From Hyalangium gracile (GTDB lineage Bacteria; Myxococcota; Myxococcia; Myxococcales; Myxococcaceae), in NCBI RefSeq assembly GCF_020103725.1, contig NZ_JAHXBG010000044.1, positions 1-59,024 of the forward strand: a stretch of 59,024 bases of DNA, read 5' to 3'. Below are positions 52,296 to 59,024 of this stretch, in pieces. Numbering within the stretch: position 1 is the first letter of the stretch; the number at the start of each line of letters is the position of its first letter. Position numbers and translations under genes: made by a program. Under the pieces are notes generated by a model, which made no database searches, was not told the origin of the DNA, and saw nothing but the letters and a program-made list of their open reading frames with translations.

Positions 52296-53234
52296 TCACT
52301 CTACTCCCCACAGCCCCACGGTGCCGTCCCCTTGTCCCCATGCAAGCAGCCGCCCGTCTGGAGACATCACTGCGTGGCTCGACTGCTCGTCTTCTTCATC
52401 CGTGTGCTGGTAGATGACCTGACCCCGGTGGAAGTCCAGCACGGAGAATCCCGTGCCTCCCGCGACCAGTAGCCCGCCGTCTGGGCTGAAGCTCACGCTG
52501 TCCGTCCCTACAGACTCCAGGTGCCGCACCTGCTCCCAGCGTGTGGTATCCACCACGAGGAGTTCGTTCGGCGGTCCTCCTACCACCACCAGTGGCTGCG
52601 TTGGGTGGAAGGCCACACTCCAAGCACAGGGCAGCGGCAGCGGGACCTCCCTATGGAGAGCCCCCGTTTCCACGTCCCAGACGCGTAAGGTGACGGGTTC
52701 GTCCACGTATCGGTTTCCCGCTCCCGCCACTGCCCATCGCCCATCTGGAGACAGCGCTCCTTCGTAGATTTGCAGGGGGCTTGCCTCCAACTCGCGCACC
52801 GCCTGCCATCGCGCCACGTCCCACAGCCAGACCTTTCCTTCTCCGCTCGTGAGCAGCAGCTTCTTGCTGTCGGCTGAGAGGCTCAGCCCCGCTAGACCCT
52901 TGAGAGAACTCTCCCGGAGCAGGCTGCCATCTCCTGCCGCCCACTCCTGCAGCAGGCCTGGAGACGACGTCGAGAGCACCCGCTCTGCCCCTGCCAACAT
53001 CACCGCGTCTCCCCCGCGGTCAAATGGAACGGACGCCACCGGGAACGGTCCTTCCGCGGAGAGCCTCCACCAGCGCAACCGCTCTGGGCCCGATATCCTG
53101 ATGGACACCAGCCACTGGCTGTCCATGCTGAATCTCAGCTTCTGCCCCCTTGGCCAAGGGGGGCCTCCGGGACCGAGGCTTCGCAGCTGCACCAGCCGCT
53201 CGGCGTTCCTGGGACTGAGCACTTGGGAATTCAT
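52296..53234 (-). CDS. WD40-repeat protein, possible immunity protein
   Basis: ATG at 53234 gives 312 residues; a longer frame opens with GTG at 53324, directly after the TGA of the toxin-like gene (TGAGTG), and would add 30 residues. WD-like blades repeat about every 40 residues: GLSLSADSKKLLLTSGEGKV, GALSPDGRWAVAGAG, AFHPTQPLVVVGG, SFSPDGGLLVAGG, VMSPDGRLLAWGQG. It is soluble, with no signal peptide. Immediate position after a polymorphic toxin-like gene suggests that it might be the cognate antidote; WD40 proteins are otherwise general binding platforms. Function uncertain. Confidence 0.7.
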   Translation of the reverse strand: MNSQVLSPRNAERLVQLRSLGPGGPPWPRGQKLRFSMDSQWLVSIRISGPERLRWWRLSAEGPFPVASVPFDRGGDAVMLAGAERVLSTSSPGLLQEWAAGDGSLLRESSLKGLAGLSLSADSKKLLLTSGEGKVWLWDVARWQAVRELEASPLQIYEGALSPDGRWAVAGAGNRYVDEPVTLRVWDVETGALHREVPLPLPCAWSVAFHPTQPLVVVGGPPNELLVVDTTRWEQVRHLESVGTDSVSFSPDGGLLVAGGTGFSVLDFHRGQVIYQHTDEEDEQSSHAVMSPDGRLLAWGQGDGTVGLWGVE

Positions 53235-53324
53235 GCGCTTCTCTTTAGCAGGATCTTCGAACCTCATGGTGCGAGACGAGGGCAGGCCGATCGCACTGCT
53301 GCCCTCATCTCTCTGTCCCAGCAC

Positions 53325-55799
53325 TCAGGGGAGAAGTGGCAAGTGTGTCTCGCCTCCCCAGAAACTCACGAGATCCTCCAACTCCGCTGCCATTTCCGTC
53401 TCGACTTCGCGGACGGTCTTCCCCGTCTTCCTGGCAAGTGTCTGGGCGAACTGATCGCGCACATAGGATGTGCCAGGATGCGATATCTCATTATAGGGAT
53501 ATGCATCGTCCGGGTTCGTCGGCTCAGAGATGGCGGCTCTGTTGTCGGTCACCTTGGCCTTGACGCGGCTAGCGTCATAAGTACGCGGCGTATCCGAGAT
53601 TTCCTTCTTGAAGTGCAGATACGGCTGACTTCTGGTGGCAGCGGCAATCCGGACGAGAGAGCCGTCATGCTCGTCCATCCAGATATCCTGGTACCAGGTA
53701 CCGTCTTTCCTGAGCTCGCGGATGGGGTTTGGGGTCCACGTATAACTTCCATCCTCATGGATGATGGGGCTGCCAAAGCCTCGGCTCTGGAGCACAGATT
53801 CTACCTCTGCCCTGGTCTTCCCTTTGAGGGACGGGAGGCTCTTCACCTTGGCACCGAGGTGCCTCACGATATCCGACTGGGGCGGGTAGAATTTGGAGAA
53901 GCGGAATTCCATCAACTCCATGAGCCCATCGTTCTTGAGATAAGGAGCAAGCCTCTTGACACGTGCGTCGCCCATCCGGTCCAGGATTCGAAACATGTCC
54001 TGGCCACTGATATCGATCACATGCTCGAGTGTCTTGTCCCCAAGCCTTTGAAGGAGTGCCTCCTTCTCCGCGTGCGAAATATCCTCGAGGCGATCGAGCC
54101 ACTTGGGCAAGTGATTGCTGATGATGACACCACCGATGGCGGAGACGTGCGCACCGACGAGCTTCCAGAATTTACCGCTGCCGATGATGAGCCCCGCGCC
54201 CGCGAACATTCGCTCGCTCACGCTCAGGTCGGCACCATCCGGGTTGCAGTTCTCCTTGCCAGTGACGAGCTCGCACAGGTCGATGAAGTCGCCCACTGGG
54301 GTGAATGACAAGCCGAGGAGGGCCACCTCTTTGGCGACGACGATGGCGCCATCGAGCATTCTGTCGAGGGTGGCGGGGATGGTGGGGTCCTCGAGTGCCA
54401 CGCCCTGTTCCAGCGCCTCGTAGCCACCGGCAAGTGCATCGGTGCTATCGAGCACCGCCTTCTGGGCGGCGTCGTGATTCCCACGGCGCATGAGGTTGAA
54501 GCCATCCTTGAGAGCGTGGGCCCGTGCTTCATAACCGGGACGTTTCTCCAGGTAGGCTAGGAAGGCCTTGGTGGACTCACGCGCCGGCGAATCGTGGAAC
54601 CAATCTCCCTCGCCCATGTATTCGCGCACAAGGGTAAGCACACGCTGCTGGGCCGCCAGGAAGGCGCCCCATTCCTCCTGAGAGACACCAATGCGAGACT
54701 TCAGCCCTCGCTCGAAGACGTCCTGGTTGAAGCGCCACAGTCGCACTGTGGCCAGGAAGCCCTGTCGGTCCACTACCTCGCCATTGACAAGGTTCTTGTT
54801 GAGTTCTGCCAGCATTTCATCGGCGAAGACCTTGTAGGGGTCCTTTGCCGGGTCCCACGGGTCGCCCGTGCTGACGTCCGGCACCTCCACCTCCGGTACT
54901 TCGTCCCTACCCAATTCTGGCGTGTAGGTGCTTGGGTTGCCTAGATCCACTCCTCCCGTGTTCGGAGGAGGTATCGTCCACCGGTCTACGGCATCCATCT
55001 GTCCACGGAACTCTGCGACGATGCGGTCAATTTCAGCCCGCAGTTCCTCGACGCTTTTCTGGAGGTCCGCCAGTAGTGCGAGCAACTTCTCCTTCACTCT
55101 GGGAGAGATGGCGCTGTATTTCGAGAGGATAGCATCGAGCTCCGCCTGGGTGATGGAGTCCAGCGGGCGTTGGCACAAATCCGTCATCTCTGCCAGCAAC
55201 GCATTGAGCTGCGCCGCATACGCGCGCTGCTGCTCCAGGTCAGGGCCAATATAGTAGACGAGGCTCAGCTCGGTATTCACCGCCTGCTCGAGCGCCAGGA
55301 GACTCTGGCTGAGTGTCGGGTTGATTTCTCGCAGATGCAGCTCGAGTGGAGCCACGCCTGCGAAGGACTCACCATTTCGAGACACGAAGAAGAGGCGTCG
55401 AGGAGTCAGTCCCGCCGAGTTCAGCTCAACGGAATCCTGGGCGTATGTGCAGAAGTCACCTCCAACCGTTGTCGAGACGGCAAAATGGAAATCATTGGGT
55501 CCCCAGCGTAGCAGGCTGCCACTGAACTGGGAGCGGAAGCGGTTCTCCAGGTCGCCGTTTGGCCGGGCCAGGAAGGCTCCCGCCACCGTATAAGTGGGCA
55601 GAAGCATTTCGTTGACGGAGAAGATAGAAGTGCCTTCGGTCTGCAGAGTGGGGACCAGGCAGCTGCCTCGGCTCTTGAAGGACACCGCTTGCCAGTCCAG
55701 GGTGTACTGTCGAAGCATGCCCTGCGCGACAGCGTGCCCAGGTGTCAGTGCGAGCACGGCACAGAAGAGTGCCACGTAAAGCGTCGATAGACGTTTCAT
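53325..55799 (-). CDS. Secreted polymorphic toxin-like protein with PT-TG pre-toxin motif
   Basis: ATG at 55799 gives 824 residues with a cleavable signal peptide (cleavage after HAVA, residue 25). Residues 30-150 are beta-rich with three Cys; 150-270 are long helices with coiled-coil character; 270-310 is a Pro/acidic linker; 310-490 is helical. At about 500-545 stands SFTPVGDFIDLCELVTGKEN and a following LSVSERMFAGAGLIIG, which match the pre-toxin PT-TG motif that precedes polymorphic toxin tips. The last 170 residues (about 650-824) are a separate module (DGSYTWTPNPIRELRKDGTW, SYVRDQFAQTLARKTGKTVR) that I do not recognise; it is the likely effector. WD40 and two secreted genes flank it in one run. 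Confidence 0.7.
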   Translation of the reverse strand: MKRLSTLYVALFCAVLALTPGHAVAQGMLRQYTLDWQAVSFKSRGSCLVPTLQTEGTSIFSVNEMLLPTYTVAGAFLARPNGDLENRFRSQFSGSLLRWGPNDFHFAVSTTVGGDFCTYAQDSVELNSAGLTPRRLFFVSRNGESFAGVAPLELHLREINPTLSQSLLALEQAVNTELSLVYYIGPDLEQQRAYAAQLNALLAEMTDLCQRPLDSITQAELDAILSKYSAISPRVKEKLLALLADLQKSVEELRAEIDRIVAEFRGQMDAVDRWTIPPPNTGGVDLGNPSTYTPELGRDEVPEVEVPDVSTGDPWDPAKDPYKVFADEMLAELNKNLVNGEVVDRQGFLATVRLWRFNQDVFERGLKSRIGVSQEEWGAFLAAQQRVLTLVREYMGEGDWFHDSPARESTKAFLAYLEKRPGYEARAHALKDGFNLMRRGNHDAAQKAVLDSTDALAGGYEALEQGVALEDPTIPATLDRMLDGAIVVAKEVALLGLSFTPVGDFIDLCELVTGKENCNPDGADLSVSERMFAGAGLIIGSGKFWKLVGAHVSAIGGVIISNHLPKWLDRLEDISHAEKEALLQRLGDKTLEHVIDISGQDMFRILDRMGDARVKRLAPYLKNDGLMELMEFRFSKFYPPQSDIVRHLGAKVKSLPSLKGKTRAEVESVLQSRGFGSPIIHEDGSYTWTPNPIRELRKDGTWYQDIWMDEHDGSLVRIAAATRSQPYLHFKKEISDTPRTYDASRVKAKVTDNRAAISEPTNPDDAYPYNEISHPGTSYVRDQFAQTLARKTGKTVREVETEMAAELEDLVSFWGGETHLPLLP

Positions 55800-55838
55800 G
55801 AGAGTCGTTCTCCAAATGATATGCAAGGGGTTGGCGGG

Positions 55839-57389
55839 CTATAGGACTTCGGAGGCTCTCACCGCCACGTCGTACGCAATGGTCGCTGCGCGCAGTCGGT
55901 TGGCTGTCAGGTGTCCTTCCACCTCCTGCAGCAAGGCCTCGTTCACCCCTGCGGTTCGCATCTTCCCTACGTTCATCCGGAGGATTGTGGGGATGGTGCT
56001 CATCACGTAGGTGCGCGATTTCGCGTACTGCGGCGCCAGCACGTTGCACCCAGTTCCCATCCATGGTGTGGACACCGTGTTCGCGCACGTCCCCTGCAGC
56101 TGCAAGATTCCTTCATGCTCCAGCAGCTTGCCCGCCAGATAGTAGAGACCGAGCCTCGTGCTCCTGGGAGGTAGCCTGCCCACCTGTGTCACTCGTGCAT
56201 TCATCTCCGTCAGGAACTTCTGCGAAGCTTCCAGCGTAGATGACTCCGTCAATACCTCTCGCGCCTCATCCTCCGCGCTCTGCGCCACCAGCGCCTCTTG
56301 CCTCCGCCGGATTCCCGCCATCACCTTGGATACGATTTCGCTCGTCCTCGCGTACCTTGCGTCCGCGTATGCGATGATGCTTTCCAGCACCTGAACGGAC
56401 GTGTCAGCCATGTTGGGTCGTACCATTCCGTGAGCCGTCATGAAGGCCACGTAGGGATTCACCTCGGTCATGAAGGTGTCGTGCGCGTGCGCCATCTTCA
56501 GCGACAGTGCTCGCGCACCCAGCGCCATCTGCTGGGGCAACAAACTCTCTGTACGGCTCACCTGTACCAATGAGAGTTGGAGGTGGGGCAACGTTTCAAG
56601 GCTCGCCGTCGAGGCGTTCTGTGCTAGGCTCTGCAATTGCTCCAGGACGGCTTCCTCGTTGCCTCGGTATTCCACGAACTGCGTCACTAGCGCCTCGTAC
56701 TCCGGCGTCATTTCCAGCAGCTTCGTACGGTATGCATCGATGAGCCCCTGTATCTCGCTAATCTCCTCTCGCTTCGCCGCAGCCCACGCCTGTACCTCTC
56801 TCCCATCCTCTAATGCTCGTTGCTTTAATATCGCCGGCAGTTGCGTGTTGCGGATGGACCCGTTGCGTTTCGCCAGTTCTTGTGTTTCCCCGCGGTAGGC
56901 ATCCCTCATCTCCCAGGCCCCATGGCGGATCCTCTCCATGCTCAATTCATAGGACTTCATGGTGACGTCCGGCGTCGAGCCCGGCTCCTGGTAGAATGCC
57001 GAGATACGCTGTGCCTGCTCCGTCCAGGTTACTGAGTTCGCTGCGCTGGTGAATTCAGGCCACATCACGGGTGGCCACTCCATGCAGGATGCCCAAGAAG
57101 TAGCCGTTGTGTTGGCGCATACCGTCCGAATCTGCTCCTGCACAATCTTCGTGTACAAACTGGCCACGTTGGTTGTGCTGAGACAGATGATGTCATTGTC
57201 CGAGTTCTCATGCCGCTTGCCGCAAAGCCGCACACTGCTGAGGGACTGCTGATGCCGAGAGACTGGCTCCCGACTGGAGTTCTCTCGGATCGACCGCTCT
57301 GCCTCGGGATTCGGGCTGCAGGCTGCGCCAAGCAGCAGCGCGAGGGAGCCTGCCAGCAAATTCTTTCGAAGGGGTTGATTCTGATTCAT
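55839..57389 (-). CDS. Helical lipoprotein of the toxin-like operon
   Basis: A 516-residue lipoprotein with signal ending at Cys24 (LLLGAAC). Mature residues contain four or more Cys in the first 110, then long amphipathic helices to about residue 440 (ELAKRNGSIRNTQLPAILKQ, QALVAQSAEDEAREVLTESS style), consistent with a coiled-coil rod, and a short Cys-containing C-terminal part. No catalytic motif or known family. Codon use is less GC-biased than in neighbouring genes, hinting at acquisition. It is 39 bp upstream of the toxin-like gene and 77 bp downstream of another secreted gene, all leftward, so probably one operon. A scaffold or delivery role is inference. Confidence 0.7.
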   Translation of the reverse strand: MNQNQPLRKNLLAGSLALLLGAACSPNPEAERSIRENSSREPVSRHQQSLSSVRLCGKRHENSDNDIICLSTTNVASLYTKIVQEQIRTVCANTTATSWASCMEWPPVMWPEFTSAANSVTWTEQAQRISAFYQEPGSTPDVTMKSYELSMERIRHGAWEMRDAYRGETQELAKRNGSIRNTQLPAILKQRALEDGREVQAWAAAKREEISEIQGLIDAYRTKLLEMTPEYEALVTQFVEYRGNEEAVLEQLQSLAQNASTASLETLPHLQLSLVQVSRTESLLPQQMALGARALSLKMAHAHDTFMTEVNPYVAFMTAHGMVRPNMADTSVQVLESIIAYADARYARTSEIVSKVMAGIRRRQEALVAQSAEDEAREVLTESSTLEASQKFLTEMNARVTQVGRLPPRSTRLGLYYLAGKLLEHEGILQLQGTCANTVSTPWMGTGCNVLAPQYAKSRTYVMSTIPTILRMNVGKMRTAGVNEALLQEVEGHLTANRLRAATIAYDVAVRASEVL

Positions 57390-57466
57390 GGCAATACAGG
57401 TCCTTGCGGGCCACCACCTTCATGGCCTGCCTTGGAATGAATTTGTGAGGAAGGATGATTCTGCTA

Positions 57467-58429
57467 CTACAGCCACTCAGCCAGTTGTGTCCGCGCCTGC
57501 GCCAGCTTTGCCTCGGCGTGTGCCACCTGCTGCACAGCAGCTTGGTAGTCCGCCTCGTACTGCGCCAGAGCCTCTGGCGTGGAGCGTGCCGCCAATTTGT
57601 CGATGATGGGTTTGGCCTCCGGCCCCAGGAAGTCTAGGAGTGTCTTGGGTGACCCGTCCGGATTCGTCCAATCGCCAGCCTCCCCCAGTGTGGGCAGAAG
57701 GAAGTAGAACTCTGCCAGCAGGTCCTTCTCCACCTGCGTCAGCGTTCCGTCATCGCACCCCATTGATGTCTTGAAGATAATGGGTCCCGCCGCGACAGCT
57801 TGTGCCCTCAATGCCTGGATTGACTCCGTTGTTAGCTGCGTAAAGAAGCTGTTGGCCAGCTCTCTCATGAAGACGAAGCCTGAACTGAACTCCACCAGGT
57901 AGCCAAGGCTATCCCGTTGCACCTTCTTTGTCGCCAGATCCGTCTCCAACTTTTGGAGGATGGCCATTGCCTGCTCTGCAGTGTCCACATCCACTTGGTT
58001 CCACTGCACCTGCAACGAGATGCGGCAGGTGTCCGAGAGCACGACGTGTCTCGTCCATGGAGAACTGTCCGCCAACTGAACCGACGTCAGCAGTTGTCGG
58101 TCCAGACCACGGATGATCACCTCCGGCATCGAGATATAAGGATACTTCACCCCTGACTCGCCAGCAGGTGTTAGCGTCACCTCAAGCGGGTACTGTGTTG
58201 AGCAGTTGCCCGTCATCGACCTTCTGATGACCGTCCTCATTGGCACTGCTGTGTCGAATGGCAGTGCCTGCAGCGTCTTGGGCGCGATACTGCACTGTGT
58301 CAGTTTTCCCCAATTCATCACGCACGTGCTGGGCGAGATGATGTCAATGAAGGTGTCATTCGCCAGGGCCGAACCGGTCCACAGCGAGGACACGAGGAGT
58401 ACTCCGCACAACGCCGACTTGGATTGCAT
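57467..58429 (-). CDS. Secreted protein of unknown family, first gene of toxin-like operon
   Basis: ATG at 58429 gives 320 residues with a cleavable signal peptide (ALCGVLLVSSLWTGSALA, residues 6-23). The first 150 mature residues are beta-rich with Cys (TCVMNWGKLTQCSIAPKT, GNCSTQYPLEVTLTPAGE), and the rest is helical, ending in a coiled coil (EALAQYEADYQAAVQQVAHA). The beta-then-helix build resembles that of the toxin-like protein two genes downstream. No family is recognised. It shares the leftward run and the lower GC of its neighbours. The promoter must lie in 58430-58760. Confidence 0.65.
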   Translation of the reverse strand: MQSKSALCGVLLVSSLWTGSALANDTFIDIISPSTCVMNWGKLTQCSIAPKTLQALPFDTAVPMRTVIRRSMTGNCSTQYPLEVTLTPAGESGVKYPYISMPEVIIRGLDRQLLTSVQLADSSPWTRHVVLSDTCRISLQVQWNQVDVDTAEQAMAILQKLETDLATKKVQRDSLGYLVEFSSGFVFMRELANSFFTQLTTESIQALRAQAVAAGPIIFKTSMGCDDGTLTQVEKDLLAEFYFLLPTLGEAGDWTNPDGSPKTLLDFLGPEAKPIIDKLAARSTPEALAQYEADYQAAVQQVAHAEAKLAQARTQLAEWL

Positions 58430-59024
58430 GGGTCTTTTCCTTGGGGCAGTCAAGAACTGTCCATCTGCCGCTTTGGTGCAGCGGGGGCTCACCCCAGTAC
58501 TGGAGGGAAACTCACGATTCAAAAGGGGCATGCCACGTAACTGGAGCAAGAGTCGTTCCACATGCACCTGCGGACGCGTCCAGCTCGCAAACAGGGCTTC
58601 AGCCTAGGCAGAAGAGGGAGTTTCGACTCTTGAGCCCAGGGCTTGAGGTGGCTTCGCCTAGGGAACCGTCTCTGCGCATGGACTGGTAGTCCACGCAGTG
58701 AGACGGTGAGAGTCTCTCTGCGGAGTGTTGAAGGGGGCGGGGGCAGGTGGCTCGTCGTGATCCGCGAGGCGATCGCGGGACGCCGCGGCGCAGCGGAACT
58801 ACCTCAAATAGGAGCAGCGCAGCCGCCCAGCGGCTTGTCAGGACTCCTCTTCATAAACCGGAGAGCCGCTTCCGAGCAGGCAGGTAGGTCGCCGAGGGCA
58901 CGGGCATATGGCTTGCAGTGGCTTGGTCGCAAGCTGCCCATTCCGGGTGTTGATGGTCCTCAGGGAGCGCGTGTTTCTGATCCTCAGTCGACCGGGATTC
59001 CAGATCTCAGATCTCCACCGTCAT
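58430..59024. other. Right-edge region without a convincing gene
   Basis: The 595 bases upstream of the secreted gene are AT-richer than average near 58480-58560, compatible with a promoter for the leftward operon. No tRNA, insertion-sequence end or ribosome site was seen. One rightward frame is open from about 58757 to the edge (IREAIAGRRGAAELP start), but it looks like no protein I know and the region may be non-coding. Confidence 0.45.

Noticed and set aside
58757-59024. Plus-strand frame open to the right edge
   Set aside because: No ribosome site, no recognisable motif, and too short to judge; could be part of a gene beyond the window.

Overview
The window looks like chromosomal DNA of a myxobacterium, most likely of the Cystobacter/Archangium/Myxococcus branch. 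The base composition is very GC-rich with strong G/C in third codon positions. The gene content is typical of the order: a DUF2378 protein (a family essentially restricted to myxobacteria), two large Ser/Thr protein kinases with TPR tails, two RpoH-type sigma factors, many lipoproteins, and SitA-like polymorphic toxins. I found no rRNA, tRNA or CRISPR array. Genus and species cannot be fixed from sequence alone.

Layout. 1-2.1 kb: the start of an ABC-transporter ATPase and a repeat protein with GGAS motifs, divergent from a MarR regulator whose C-terminal half is homologous to that repeat protein; a perfect palindrome lies between them. 2.1-9.4 kb: an esterase, a possible cysteine hydrolase, a cyclic-nucleotide-binding protein, a trxB / Cys-Met PLP enzyme / moaC operon, a DUF2378 protein, a CBS protein and a sigma-32 paralogue. 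9.8-16.2 kb: a cysteine-rich lipoprotein and a myo-inositol catabolic block (iolB-iolD-iolE, a transaldolase-family gene, and convergent iolG). 16.2-25.4 kb: a leftward series with a SitA-like lipoprotein fused to HEAT repeats, a Nudix hydrolase, a SirB1-type protein and a permuted papain-fold hydrolase; three small rightward genes; and a toxin/immunity pair whose toxin lacks an export signal and whose immunity gene is frameshifted.

25.6-33 kb: a second RpoH-type sigma factor, a patatin, then a methionine operon in which an ArsR-methyltransferase regulator (SahR-like, with a near-perfect palindrome just before its start) overlaps metH, followed by a MetE-like protein. 33-42 kb: DUF2934, mutY, an SDR, a histidine kinase with no ordinary start codon, a frameshifted regulatory-like domain, a small basic protein, a DUF4097 lipoprotein, an arylamine N-acetyltransferase and a 974-residue kinase. 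42-52 kb: a RecB/Cas4-like nuclease, an exported cyclohexadienyl dehydratase-chorismate mutase fusion, a flavoprotein/alpha-oxoamine synthase pair, a di-haem cytochrome lipoprotein and a second kinase.

52-58.4 kb holds a leftward run of four genes: two secreted or lipid-anchored proteins of no recognised family, an 824-residue secreted protein with a pre-toxin (PT-TG-like) motif and an unrecognised C-terminal domain, and a WD40 protein starting where the toxin-like gene stops. This is the best candidate for an undescribed system; the MarR/GGAS locus at the left end is second. The last 595 bases show no convincing gene.
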